From positions 43,894,433 through 43,958,432 of the forward strand of contig CM055092.1 of assembly GCA_029204225.1 (NCBI GenBank): a stretch of 64,000 nucleotides of DNA. Reading direction: 5' to 3'. Under the pieces are notes generated by a model. It did no database searches. It was not told the DNA's origin and worked only from the letters and a program-made list of their open reading frames with translations. Source of the stretch: Diphasiastrum complanatum (Eukaryota; Streptophyta; Lycopodiopsida; Lycopodiales; Lycopodiaceae). Shown one piece after another: positions 9,895 to 21,599 of the stretch. Each line of letters opens with the position of its first letter. Positions within the stretch are counted from its first letter, which is position 1. The position numbers were made by a program, and so were the translations under genes.

Positions 9895-10754
9895 TGATAA
9901 ATTTTACAGTTTTTAGGACAATAATGATTGTACTTTACAATCATAGAGAGTTATTGGTTGCTTAATCAATGAATCTATCAAGTTCTACACATTAGATCTT
10001 GATCTAGATTCACTTTACTTGGATTTAAGCAAGAGCAATGGATCAACACATCATTTTTTAGTGAGAGCGGCTTCACACGTGTGGAGTACTGTCCACTGTA
10101 CGGCCTGCACCTGAAACAACAAGTACAATGATACTAGATAGCAATCATGCATAAAAATCACAAGACAAATGACTAGAAATCTCACAAAAGTGTAGAGTGC
10201 AAAAGTTTCATCAATCTTCTTAGCAAAATGATGATCCTTTTATGGATCAAGTACATCCATGAGTCTGGTACAGTCCAGCAGGCCTTCACACGTGTGAAGA
10301 GTGCCACATCACTCAGATCTATCCATTTTATCCATCCTTGATCCTTATCCAATAGTTGGCCTTCTAGAATATGACTAAAATCCAAAAAGCTAGTCTCCTA
10401 GAATATAGAAATATTCCCTACAAAATAGGATCTAAGGAAAATGGTCAACTCTTATCTTCTAGTACTCTATACACATGTGTGAACATCCACTTGCCATGTG
10501 GGAGCATTTACTCATGCACATGCAAGGAAAAGCTAATTTGTAGAACTAGTCAACTTGACTAAAAACTAGTCATTTCATGTTCACACTAACTAGAATGATA
10601 CAAAATCAATTTGGATATATACAAACATGAAAAGTACATCCTTTCACACGTGGGAACAGGCTCCACACGTGTGAAATCATATCATCGACATATTCTAATG
10701 TTTGATCAAGATTTACATGAACCAATGTCAAGTGAGAAGTGACAATTTTCAACA
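9895..10754 (-). repeat. Cop-A 5' LTR
   Basis: 860 bp. Exact CACACGTGTG palindromes lie at 10074-10083, 10287-10296 and 10664-10673. A CACACGTGGG half-version lies at 10645-10654. One palindrome that is intact in the partner LTR reads CATGTG here (about 10470-10480). Confidence 0.95.
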
Positions 10755-11528
10755 AGGCAACATCAGACAAATTGAAAATCTGTTGAGTGGGGAGATTTTT
10801 ACAACACTTCCTAGTTGTTGTGAAAAGCACAGTCTCAGAGGCATCAGAAAGGCCAGGGCAGTATAAGACAGATTGAAAATCTGTTAAGTGGGGGAGATTT
10901 TTACAAAACTTCTGAGTTGTTGTGGAAAGTGCTATTTGTGTGAGAGGTTTGCCAAGAAATCTCTCATTTGTCTGTTTGGAGTACCACAAATCACAGTAGA
11001 TAGTGTCTAGTACTGCCATTCAGAGTTAGAAGGCTTCATACTTTTCACATTACTGATCTCGATCTTTTGAACGATTACACATTTTGAAATCTTTGCAAAG
11101 AGGAGGCGGCGTACCCGCCGCGCCAAAGTGGAAATTCTAGAATATTTTCTCTGAAAGTTCTTTTATTCCCTTTATTTTTTTATCTTTTCCATACCAATAT
11201 TGGATCGACGTGTCAGAGGTAAGAAAAATCCTGAGCAGTCGTACATCAGTGCGTCGTACAAATATAGCATATCCAATCCACGCACCAAAGGTAAGAAAAA
11301 TACTGAGCAGTTGTACATCCATGCGTTGTACCGATATCGCATACCCGTACCAATATCAGATCCACGCCTGCAAGATAAAGAGGATCTCGAGCAGTTGTGC
11401 ACCCGCACGTCGTACCGATATTAGGTGTACAACCAAATATATACAGTTCTGTGGTTTGATAAAATTTGGAGACAAGTTGTCTGCTCGGACTGAGCCATTT
11501 TTTGTGATCCGGATTCATTTATCCAGTA
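10755..11528 (+). other. Cop-B leader, right part
   Basis: Continuation of the leader that starts at 5155. Two tandem units each begin GACA(A/G)ATTGAAAATCTGTT and continue with GGGGAGATTTTTACAA, at about 10768 and 10868. Further on, four related segments with GAGCAGT(C/T)GT and CGTCGTACCGATAT motifs occur between 11210 and 11425. No protein is evident. The gag start lies at 11529. Confidence 0.75.
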
Positions 11529-12318
11529 ATGGCAACTCTAAGCGAGAGTGTCCTCAATGAGTTAAGCAAATTGGAAGGTGCCGGCAGCTATGCAGTTTGA
11601 AAACTCAAATTGAAGAACATTTTGATGGAAAAGGAGCTATGGGAGATCGTGACAAGTGAAGAGACAAGGCCAGTGATTGAAGAAGATCAGCGGGCCAGAA
11701 TGTCATCAACTTATTAGTTAGAGATTCAATTATTCCCTATATTTTAAATTCAGAAGGACCAAAAGAAGTGTGGGATACATTGAAGACATTGTTTGAAACG
11801 ACAAATACATCTCGAATACTATTTCTGAAGACGAAGTTGCATACATTGCGGATGGATGATGGTGCAACTATTGCCGATCACATACTGTTGGAGAGCGAGT
11901 ACAAGATTGTGAGATCGTGCAATTGACATTGAATAGTTTGAGAGAGTCACATCAGATGTTTGTGACGAGTATAGCCACAAGAGAAAATCTTCCAACCTAT
12001 GAAGAACTAGGTGGATTGCTTTTGCAAGAAGAGCAACGTCAAGAGAACTTGAATCATCGTAACAAGAGCTATGATCAAGCTCTTGCAGTTAAAGGACGAG
12101 GTGGAAGATTTGGTCGTGGAAGGAATCAATCGAGAGGAGGAAACTCAAGCCAGGGATCATTTCAACAATTTCATGAGCAAGTCAATGATAGTCCGAATCG
12201 AGGCAATTGGAATCAAGGCCGAGGTCAAGGACGCGGCTATTCAAGGCAAAATAAGCCTGGAAATTGTAGGTACTGCAACAAACATGGCCACTGGGAGCGT
12301 GAATGCTTCAAGAAATAG
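11529..12318 (+). pseudogene. Cop-B gag
   Basis: Copia gag. It begins MATLSESVLNELSKLEG. A tryptophan expected in the conserved LWKLK-type motif is a TGA stop near 11598, and the frame shifts near 11900. From 11917 an open stretch gives the end of the gag core, an Arg/Gly/Gln-rich basic tail and the complete zinc knuckle CRYCNKHGHWERECFKK (C-X2-C-X4-H-X4-C) just before a stop at 12316-12318. The basic tail and knuckle would bind element RNA. The gene is dead because of the early stop and frameshift. Confidence 0.9.
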
Positions 12319-12900
12319 AAGGAGATGGAACAAAGAAAAGACAAATGGCAAGCAGGAAATTATGCTGATCAACATCAATTTGATGACTATTATTATGAAG
12401 ACAATTATACTGATCAACGTCAATACGATGATGATCAATATGAAGATGATACAGGTGAGAGTTCAAAATTGTTCATTACAGCATTAATGACAAGTGATGA
12501 AGCCAAGGATACCTGATACATTGATAGTGGTACATCCAAGCACATGACTTCAAGAAAAGAGTGGTTTTCAGAACTCCAGGAAACTGACAATGGTGATGAA
12601 GTTGGACAAGTTGATGGCAAATTGCTATCTGTTAAAGGAGTTGGAGTGATTCTAGTGAAGTTAGCCAGCGAGAAGATAATACAGATAAGCAATGTGCAAT
12701 ATGTACCTGGCTTAGCTAACAATCTACTATTTGTTGGGACAATGGCTGATCAACAACTCAAGGTTGAGTTTGACAGTGACAAATGTCTTGTCAAAGACAT
12801 CAAGAATCACTACAAAGTGATTGCTATAGGAGCTAGAGTCAACGGGAATCGACTTTACAAATTGAATGCGAGATCTTTTACTCAAGCTATGGTAAGCACT
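12319..12900 (+). pseudogene. Cop-B protease
   Basis: Aspartic protease of a copia element. The active-site region reads YIDSGTSKHMTSRKEWF, but the tryptophan codon expected immediately before YIDSG is TGA (about 12513), so translation would stop there. Downstream come the flap-side motif VKGVGVILVKL, NVQYVPGLANNLLFVG and the region leading to the pre-integrase zinc motif. The Asp/Tyr-rich linker before the active site recurs at 63180-63290. Confidence 0.88.
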
Positions 12901-14074
12901 GTTGATAGTCGAAGTGACCTTTTTGCATCGAAGGTTTGGTCATATTAGTGCTCACAACTTGCAAATCCTTAAAAGAGGTAATCTAGTTGTTGGATTGCCT
13001 GATATCTCTTTTGAAGGAAAAATTTGTGAGGGTTGCATTTTGGGAAAACAACATAGAGAGAGATTTCCCAAAGATGGAGCAAGAAGAGCCAATGGCATTC
13101 TTGATCTTATTCATAGTGATCTGTGTGGACCAATGCAAACTAGGTCCATTAGTGGTTGTTACTATTTCATCACATTTATTGATGATTATAGTAGACATAT
13201 CTGGATTTATTTCATGAGCAAGAAATTTGATGCTTTTGCAAAGTTTAGAGAGTTCAAGGATCTAGTTTAAAAACAGACAGGTTGTTATATTAAGACCCTC
13301 AGATCAGATGGTGGCGGTGAGTATTTTTCAACAGAGTTCATAAATTTTTGCAAGGATTAGGGGATCAAGAGACAAACTACTACACCCTATTCACCACAAT
13401 AGAATGGAGTTCCAGAATGGAAAAACAAATCCATTGTGGAGATGGCTAGGGCAATGCTTAAGAGCAAGGGTTTGCCAAATACTTTTTGGACAGAAGCATG
13501 AAACACAGCTACTCATATCTTGAATCGGTGTCCTACTAAGTCTGTGGAGGGTAAGACACCTTACAAAGCTTCTACTGAAAAGAGACCTGATATTTCTCAT
13601 TTACGAGTATTTGGTTGTGATGCTTATGCTCATGTGCCTGATGAAAAATGAAAGAAGTTGGATGCAAAGGTTGTTAAGTGTATTTTCCTTGGATATGATG
13701 AAAGATTCAAGGCATACATGATGTATGACATAGATGCACAAAAGCTCGTGATTTCCATAGATGCTACTTTTGATGAGATGGGTCAAAATGACCAAATAAA
13801 ATTGACAATTGATCCCTTTGACGATAAAGCTAAAGTGCAAGTGAAGGAAGAAGTTGTTGTCGATATGGAAGAGCCAATGGAAAAGGACAGGGTTAATAAT
13901 GAGATTTCTAGGAGAGTGCCTAAGTGGTACTTGTCAGTAACAAGTGATGCTAATAAGGGAGATACTCTCGAATCAAGTGAGCAGGGAGAGCTTAGAAGAT
14001 CAAGTAGAAATTAAAAACCTCCTGCAAGATTAGAGATGAATCTAGCCCTAATGGGTTCTGTGCTCAAGGCTCAA
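12901..14074 (+). pseudogene. Cop-B integrase
   Basis: Pre-integrase zinc motif (RRFGHISAHNLQ, then [15 protein letters not shown]) and integrase core ([27 protein letters not shown]) of a copia element. Stops are at 13267-13269, 13358-13360 and 13400-13402, with another near 13500 and one near 13648. The second and third are shared with the copy at 1-1104. The conserved glutamate region, usually Q-NGV-ER, reads as a stop plus NGVPEWKNKS. After the core, the linker ends in LRRSSRN and a stop. Confidence 0.92.
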
Positions 14075-15390
14075 GAATAAAATAATTTTGATAAAGCAAA
14101 GGAGCACAAGGAGTGGCGTGAAGCTATGGAAATAGAAATGGAGGCTATATTGAAAAATAGGACGTGGAACTTGGTTGAGCTACCTAATGGTAAGATGCCT
14201 ATCACTTGTAAATAGCAAATGGATGTTAAATCTGCTTTTCTTAATGGAGTGCTTGATGAAGAGGTGTACTTAGTACAACCTCAAGGATTTGTTGAGCCAA
14301 GGAGAGAGCATCTCGTTTGTAAGCTCAACAAAGCCATTCATGGATTGAAGCAAGCACCGCGGTCGTGGTACTCTTGCATGATGAACATTTCAAGGGAACG
14401 AAAATGGTAAAGAGTGATGTTGATCCTAATCTTCACATTCTAAGGCAAGATTCAGATATAGTGTTCATTGTGTTGTACGTGGATGATTTGATTATTACAG
14501 GAAGTAATGAGAGCTTAATTGATGAAATAAAATCAGATGACATGAGTGATCTAGAATTGATGCACTATTGTCTTGGCATTGAAGTATGGCAAAAGGAAAA
14601 CATGATCTTTCTTACACAAAGCAAATATGCATGAGATTTGCTTTATAAGCTCAATATGCAGGATTGTAAGCCTTTGAAAACACCTATGGATATCAACATG
14701 AAGCTTACTGCATATGATGAATCTGAGAAAGTGGATGCTTATTTGTATAGATAGTTTGTGGGTAGTTTGATTTATTTGATATACACACGACCTGATATTT
14801 CTTATGTTGTTGGTGTTGTTAGTCAATTTATGCAAGATCCTAGTCAAGCACACTGGAAGTCTGCTAAATGTATTCTTAGATACATTCGAGGGACATTGAA
14901 TTTTGGTTTGAAGTATGATCAGCCTGAAGTGCCAATGTTGGTAGGTTATACAAATGCCGATTGGGCAAGTAATATTGATGACAGAAGATCTACCAGTGGT
15001 CATACATTCAGTCATGGTAAAGCTGCAATTTCATGGAGCAGCAAAAGCAACCTACAGTAGCCTTATCATCGACAGAAGTTGAATATCAGGCACTCAACAA
15101 TGCTACACAAGAAGTGGCCCTAGTTACGAAGATTGCTTGTGGATTTAGGTCAACCGCAGGTGGATGCGACTACTATATCTTGCGATAATCAAAGTTGCAT
15201 TCACCTTGCCAAAAATCAAGTTTTACATGCTCGAACCAAGCACATCGAAATACGCTACCATTTTGTTCGAGGAAATTTTTTTGATGGAGCCATTGATCTT
15301 GTTTTTTGTAAATCTGAAGATCAAATGGCAGATATTTTTACTAAGTCATTAAGTAGATGTAAATTTGAGAGGTTTCGTACTCTATCATGA
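14075..15390 (+). pseudogene. Cop-B reverse transcriptase and RNase H, internally deleted
   Basis: The entry motif (WREAMEIEMEA-like, then NRTWNLVELPNGK) is followed, after CK and a stop near 14214, directly by [18 protein letters not shown]. The reverse transcriptase segment between them (the usual ARLVAKGY...DYEETFAPV stretch) is missing. The catalytic motif is present as LYVDDLIITG. Thumb motifs include GSLIYLIYTRPDISY. RNase H follows in another frame with CDNQSCIHLAKN, HARTKHIEIRYHFVR and MADIFTKSL. Several stops and frameshifts occur (about 14635, 14753 and 15058). Confidence 0.9.
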
Positions 15391-15412
15391 ATAGAAGAAT
15401 ATAATTTTATCA

Positions 15413-15423
15413 TTGAGGGAGAG
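15413..15423 (+). other. Cop-B polypurine tract
   Basis: TTGAGGGAGAG lies immediately before the TGTTAGA start of the LTR. Confidence 0.85.
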
Positions 15424-15673
15424 TGTTAGAAATCAATTATAAACTTCATTGTTACTGTTTACGAGGTATATTAATGTTGACAACTGTGACCAACTGTCAT
15501 TAGCCGTAGGGTAGTCTAGTAGTCTACTCCTAGGTCTTCTCTCTCTATCAGGGGTTCAAGGTTTATTTGTACATTTTACATTTAGTATGCTATAGAGTGA
15601 TAGTGTGATTGTGCATGTTCTTCTTCCGCCTTCTTGTGGTGAATGCTTGATGTTGCATATCTGATTGTTAACA
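15424..15673 (+). repeat. Cop-B 3' LTR
   Basis: 250 bp, starting TGTTAGAAATC and ending TTAACA. Its right 138 bp match the truncated 5' LTR at 5006-5142. This is the only complete LTR of this family in the window. Confidence 0.93.
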
Positions 15674-15753
15674 TGGAGTACCATCGTGTATCCAAGTCTA
15701 GGACTATACTGAATCCTATATACAATACATGGACATAACATTCTTCCCCCCTT
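15674..15753 (-). mobile_element. Edge of an older gypsy LTR with its polypurine tract
   Basis: Read on the minus strand, a TTTAAGGGGGGAAGAA tract precedes TGTTATGTCC. This is the layout of a Ty3/gypsy polypurine tract and LTR start. The LTR piece (15674-15740) ends where Cop-B begins, so Cop-B probably inserted into this LTR. No gypsy protein can be recognised nearby. The assignment rests on this short motif. Confidence 0.5.
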
Positions 15754-17599
15754 AAATTAGTTATGTCCTTAGAACAAGAAAGAAAATCAGGAACCATTTC
15801 TTTAACTTTCAATATTTACCTAGAAAATCATTATCGTTAGTCTGACTTACATATCAAACAAGTACTCAGAGATAAAACTATTTTTCAATTTTTAATCTCT
15901 ACTCTGGAGTACAAACTCAGGTTTGGAAAGTACACTAAGTGATAAATTTTCCGTTTGGGCTATACTCTCAATAAATCAGTAATACTACCTTCATATAAAC
16001 ACTTTACATGACACACTGGATGAATGTGACTTAATTCATGATATCAAGGTTAAAGAAACTGACAATTACAATCTGAAACTATCCACAATCTCTTGTAGAC
16101 AATTCATAAATGCTTCTTGGTACAAATACTCTTGGAATCCAAAATTTCAGAGTATCACAATTCATTCAACTAGAATCTCTAGGAGATCCATTAAGATAAA
16201 AAATGATTTAAACTCAATTTTGAGTATCATAGATATTGTCTTAAGTTTAATACCCCCTATTTCTAGCATCTCATACAAAAAATAGCAATTATCCAATCTT
16301 AAAATATTTGTCTGTCTCCTATAACCATCGGACATTTAGAACAAAAATTGTGCAGTGCAAGCTTTTACAAGAGAATGTTTGTGAGATCCATAGGCTCTCA
16401 ATAAAATACTGGAGTCAAGAGATTAAGATTTTCAAAACATTGATTTGAATTCCTAACTTATTTAATAGATCGAGAATTATTCACCACACTTACGACTCAT
16501 CACAATTCCTTACAATCCTCTGACAATAATTAACTATCTATTTATGATCTGTCAATCATAAATATTTAGATCCTTATAATTCGTCAATCGTAACTCACTA
16601 GAATCCAAAATATACTTAATCATTAAAGGATAATGGAGTATATGTCCAACATAGCTCAAGAAAAATAAAAACCATTCTAAAATCTTTCCCACCGGAAAAA
16701 AACTGGATTTTAAGAATATCCTCCGGACTGGATTCTTAACAAAAAAATGTGAGATATTCAAGTTCTATATGCCACAAGTAACTAAAGACACACAACATAC
16801 CAAAATGATATTAAGGACCATCTTCAACTACGAAAAATCTTAGATTACTATCTAGAACTAAATCTAGACATCCAAAGTTCTGCTGAATATAAATTCAGTT
16901 GTTATTCTTGGAATTATTAAGATTTGTTATCCAATTGAGGTCTCTGGGATCCAATCACTAATGAACTAAGTCTATTCCTCAATTGAAAAATACTCTACCA
17001 AGAAAACTGAATATCCTATGCACATAATTTTTACTAATGAATCATGAAGATTCACAAATCATGTGTCTTACAAGCAATATAAAACAAAACAACTAGTTTA
17101 TGGTGAATTCTCTTCACACTGATTATTTTACCAATTAACTTCATTCAGGATTAACTCAGATACTCGAGTTGATTGCCAATGATTTAGAAATCTGAAATGT
17201 TCAGGTGGAGATCTCAATTTACTAGTAACACCACATTTAGATGCTTATCCAAATCATTTCTAAGTTAACCAATAAAAAGATTTGTTAACTCTGCAAGTAT
17301 TTGTTCCAAATAGTACTTGGTCATATGTCTATGTTTACCAACTGGTTTAAGTGCACCAATAAAAATGGTGCTTTACCTATTACAGATTTAGATATAGGTA
17401 TGGCATGTATTTGTCCCATATCTAAGTATTGATCCACTCTATCTCTTATTTGTTGATCACAACCTATATAGCACAGTTATTTTTCAAATGCATATGCTCG
17501 AACTTTATAAATTGATACGGACCAGTACCATAAAACTGATCAGAATGGTGGAATGCTCTGATACGGTAATAATATGGGAAGGCCTATCGCTATTAATTA
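15754..17599. other. AT-rich stretch without a recognisable gene
   Basis: No frame longer than about 70 codons shows a known domain. It may contain the decayed interior of the gypsy element whose LTR edge lies at 15674. A minus-strand frame of about 45 codons is open at 17340-17475, but I cannot assign it to a family. Confidence 0.5.
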
Positions 17600-17800
17600 C
17601 GTTTTACATAGGGATGGTGGTAGGTACAACTGGACATCTTGAAATATGTTTCGCTTTACGGTGCTTTTCTTTGAAATATTGTATGCTTTCAACTATGTTT
17701 TACCTTGTTGGGTTATGAATAAAGGTTTCAAAAGGTTTGGTCTTGCTTTGGCAAGAGGTGCTATGTGTCGTTAATCTCTCTCTATGCATCCTTGTGGTGT
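17600..17800. repeat. Dispersed repeat, copy 1
   Basis: Shares TGGACATCTTGAAAT, TACGGTGCTTTTCTTTGAA, TTGTATGCTTTCA and GGTTTCAAAAGGTTTGGTC with copies at 18300-18500 and 20205-20370. The last part ends in TTAATCTCTCTC. No protein is evident. The class of element is unknown; it could be the end of a non-LTR element or a non-autonomous transposon. Confidence 0.7.
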
Positions 17801-18299
17801 AAATCCAACTATCCTTTGGTCGGGATAGTATCAAACCTTTACCTTACGTGGATTCATAGGCTAACAAAGGCTTCTTCTTTTTTTCATGGTTTAGTCCTCA
17901 GGTTGGTTTCAAGATGTTGTTGATCTTGGTTACGGGGAGCCCCTTCCTCGCCCTAATTGTTTCATTCAAACTTTGATCTATTGCATGAAAAGAGTTGTGA
18001 TGTTGCATAGTTTTATTATTGAAACTGATCGTGCTACCTGTAATGCCACTAGACCAAAGGATAAAGTGTTCTGCATTATTGATCTCTTATATACCTTACA
18101 TTGGGTTAAAATTTATATGGATTATGGTAAAAACCGTATTGACCCTTTGGGAATTGTGGGATACTGTTTGTCTGAGAAGATTGGACTATGACTTAAAATG
18201 CTATTTAAAGTTGTTAAGTAGTATAACTTCTTTTGGACATGAATAACAACTAACGCTCAGCTATGACACCTATCTTTCTCACTAAACTAACTTGTGCAG
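17801..18299. other. Intergenic DNA between repeat copies
   Basis: No recognisable gene. Short frames occur at 17973-18246 in two phases, but they show no known domain. Confidence 0.4.
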
Positions 18300-18500
18300 T
18301 TGTATTTTGTGGGATGGTGGCAGGTATCAGCTGGCAGCTGGACATCTTAAAAGTGGTTATGCTTTATGGTGCTTTATAGTATTGTATTTTACTTTTCAGC
18401 TATACTTTACCTTGTTGGATTATGAATAAAGACTCTAAAAGATTTCAGTCTTGTTTTGTCAAGAGGAACTGAGTGCAGTCTTGTATCTCTCTCTCTTGAA
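18300..18500. repeat. Dispersed repeat, copy 2
   Basis: A more diverged copy of the repeat at 17600-17800. Shared motifs are GGGATGGTGGCAGGTA-like DNA, TGGACATCTTAAAA, TTACCTTGTTGGATTATGAA and AATAAAG followed by an AAAAGATTTC segment. Same orientation. Confidence 0.65.
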
Positions 18501-20204
18501 CGATACTCAATGATATATAATTGTGCCTCATCATAATATTTATGAGTGAGCTGAGTGGTTTTGTTAGTCATCTAATACCTCATGATGTATATGCAAAAAT
18601 AATTTTTGATGGGTTTAGAATTCAAAAAATGGACTTTCCGCTTTTGCATGGTGGTGCCCATCTACAGTTCTATGTTCAGCACGATCACAAAGAACGGTAT
18701 GCCTTCTTTCGCTTTTACTCTTCATTTTGATAGCATACGGAAGAAGTGCTGGTGTAGAATGTTTTGATTTTGTGTAGACTATGGCATAATGAGGGCGCTA
18801 GATCGCGATCCAATACCATTTGGAATGACACTTATGTGATGAATTCTCCATTTATTTCAGAATGTAATGTACATTGTAAATCATGATTATTGCTCTTATG
18901 GCAATGCTCAAAGGCTAGTTCTATCATTGCACAAAAAGAAGTAGTTATAAGATAAATGGTATATACATTGATTGTGCACTGACAACGCTTCTCTACTCTT
19001 TCCTTTCATTAGCATAAGCAAGTATTGCTTGAAACTTAGGCATGACGGATCACCAACACTTCCACTGGAACAATGACTACACTGCCTTCAAAGCAATCAT
19101 TGGATTGTATAGTTGTTTAAGCGTATATGATTGCACCCTCCTCGCTGAAAGGACAACAATAGTAGCACTATGGAATACGTAGAAATTTGTCTCTTCAATA
19201 GTATTGATGGGTCAGCGTTGGTAGACAACGAACCACTATATTCTGAAAAGTTGGTTCAATCATTTTGTGACTTATGGTGTATGATATGTTGAGTGCATGC
19301 AATAATAAACAATGGCATATGTCTCTTTCCTCACAATGACTTCTATACTGAGAAATTGCATCATGATTCCATTGCCGGATTCAGAATACGCTCTCATACA
19401 GGTATGTGTTATGACTAGCATTTCCATAAAGAAACCAAATGATAGTATATGGTTTGCTTATGCTCTCTTTGCTTAAATCTAGGCAAAATACTTTGTTTCA
19501 TACGTAAATGTATCTTGAATGACATAAGCTTGTATGCTATCACTGTTATGGCCAGAACTAGACTCAAAATTTGCTTATTAGCACTCTTTGAAGGAAACGA
19601 CTTTCATAAACAAATATGACTTCCTCACAAGATTCATATGCGACATCTAATCAGGTTAGTATTGTAATAATTCACTTTGTGTACTTTTTTACAATGTGGT
19701 ATTGGCGTATACAATAAAAACATGTATGTTTATGAATAGTGGTACGAAAAGGTTATGGTTTGTACCTATAGCAGGATAACGAAAACTATTTTACTCATTT
19801 CTTCCATCTCACATTGAAAACATGCATTGGTAACTTTGGCTTTGATGACTTAGATGTTTTCTTTTCTCATCTAAAGATTACAAACGATAACACGATTAAT
19901 AATAACCCTAGTGCCCTTAATGTGCATGGATTTGTGCAAGGGATTGCTACACTAGTAGGGATTGGTATGGCATGGATTTGCCCTAATCCTATTGCAAGTG
20001 TTAGGGTAAAGCACCTGGCTAATTATAACCATATGTAGGTACTGTTGTATTGTTTCTTAAGACATGATCAGTATCTAAAATGAATAAAACTGAGTGGTAG
20101 CTGGCGTGCTCTTGGAAAGCATGGATATGCTCAAGAGTTTTGAAAATGGTACTTTACCTATTATACGTTTAGATCCTCACTGTGCTAACTCATGCGGTTT
20201 TGGT
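18501..20204. other. Intergenic stretch without a recognisable gene
   Basis: Mixed-composition DNA with only short frames. The longest (19814-20038 plus, 74 codons) has no domain I recognise. Nothing resembles an RNA gene. Confidence 0.45.
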
Positions 20205-20370
20205 GGTGGAATAGTGGCAGGTGTGGACGTCTTGAAATTTATTTCGTTTACGGTGCTTTTTTTGAAGTATTGTATGCTTTCAGCTATGTTTAGAGGTTTC
20301 AAAAGGTTTGGTCTTGCTTTGGCAAGAGGAGAGCTATGTCTCGTTAATCTCTCTCATAGCATGTATTTTG
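20205..20370. repeat. Dispersed repeat, copy 3
   Basis: Third copy, with TTTACGGTGCTTTTTTTGAA, ATTGTATGCTTTCAGC and GGTTTCAAAAGGTTTGGTC. Compared with copy 1 it lacks about 26 bp (the TTACCTTGTTGGGTTATG segment), so the three copies decayed independently. Confidence 0.7.
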
Positions 20371-20573
20371 GTGGACTCAATGTTTTGATTACTGTTAGAG
20401 ATTTGCTCTATGGTCTCTATTCATACAACAGGCTATTGTTCACACATGTGAAGCCTCTTTGATCATTTACAGTTTGCTTTAGATAGATCTTGCTTACATA
20501 TCAAAATAGGATCAATTGGTGGATTGAATTAATCCATTTGTATGGTATTTTTCTTTTCACATGGTATCAGAGG
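20371..20573 (+). mobile_element. Copia LTR end with primer-binding site
   Basis: TGGTATCAGAGG at 20562-20573 follows a CA dinucleotide, the arrangement of a plus-strand copia 5' LTR end. A CACATGTG motif, close to the palindrome of Cop-A, Cop-C and N, lies at about 20442. The LTR start cannot be located because no partner LTR is in the window. Confidence 0.65.
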
Positions 20574-21599
20574 CAAGTACAAGAGGATGATTGTTTGATC
20601 AAGATTTGAGTCCAAAAATAACATGCTTTGAGCTAAGTTTAGAGGGGTGAGCTTCGAACTAGTGGTAGCCTTTGGATTTGAGATCAATAATTATTTTTAA
20701 GCCTTATGTGTCTTCTCCAAATGTGCGGAAGTGTGCGAGGCCAAAGAGGAGGCCATTTCTTTGAGCTAATCTCAAATTAGCATGTATTTTGATGAGATTT
20801 TTTGCATTAGGTGTAGAGAAATCTATAAGAATTTCAAATCTATGGGTAGATTTGATCTGAGTTTTAGGTGGCACAAAAGTGGTTTTTCAGATTTAGTTAG
20901 AGATCAGAATGTGGAGAGGAGAATAGATCTTGTCTTTCTTGTTGGCAAAATTCTCAATTTCTGTGTGTGTAGCATTTGACATATGATTGTATGAAGCTCA
21001 AATTGATTCTAGCTACAATTTTTTTGTGAGATTTTGATAATCAATTTGTAATCCCATTGGGTGTCTAAAACATGGAAGGTTCCATATTTGAGTGTACAAT
21101 CTTGATTGAGATCTTGGTGAATCTCTAGATGTCAATTTCTTCAAATTGTTCAAGCTAGTCAAAATTGGTGGAAAATCAGAACATAGATTGGTATCAAAAC
21201 TTATCAAATCCATTCCAAAACTTAAGGTTAGAGTCTTTGGATCTAAGTGAGTCCGATAGGAGTTTTTGGATCTGATTATTGTGTGTTTCAATTTTATTCT
21301 GTTGAGGCTTAATATGTGTGAGTTAGGCAAGGTCCATTTAAATGATCTACGCAAGATATATAAACTGTGAAAACCTATTTCCATCATTAAACTCTTAGTT
21401 TTACTATTTAAAATCCAAATCAAATTGATTTCAAAAAATATGTTTGTTTGTTTGAAAGAAAGACCTCCTATATGTATCTTAAATATCCAATATATAAATT
21501 AGATAGTTGATATTATCTTTGTAACAGACTTTTATGGATTTAAGCAATAATTATGCAAAGATGTCTAAGTTTGAAGGTAATCCATCTAAGGATACAACT
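20574..21599. other. Probable copia leader, no gene
   Basis: This follows the primer-binding site at 20562 and should be the leader of that element. No gag is found on the plus strand. A minus-strand frame of 136 codons at 21013-21423 shows no known domain and is probably chance. The stretch meets the oppositely oriented Cop-D fragment near 21600. Confidence 0.4.

Larger units (their letters stand above)
5361..10754 (-). mobile_element. Cop-A: full-length Ty1/copia element, integrase deleted
   Basis: The element reads right to left: LTR (9895-10754), primer-binding site, leader, gag, protease, reverse transcriptase, RNase H, polypurine tract, LTR (5361-6222). The LTRs begin TGTTG and end TCA when read on the minus strand. 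By hand I count about 19 substitutions and one 2-bp indel between them, roughly 2% divergence. The flanks AGGGC on the left and AGGC on the right look like a 5-bp target duplication with one base lost. The zinc-binding pre-integrase motif and the whole integrase core are missing, so this copy could not integrate on its own. It sits inside the leader of Cop-B and is therefore younger than Cop-B. Confidence 0.95.

Noticed and set aside
5361-10754. A CRISPR-like array formed by the regularly spaced palindromes
   Set aside because: Spacing is irregular, the units are only 10 bp, and the setting is a plant LTR retrotransposon.
17340-17475. A retroelement protein fragment on the minus strand
   Set aside because: An open stretch of about 45 codons exists, but no family motif could be identified with confidence.
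21013-21423. 136-codon minus-strand frame
   Set aside because: No recognised motif. It lies in what should be the leader of a plus-strand copia fragment and is antisense to it.
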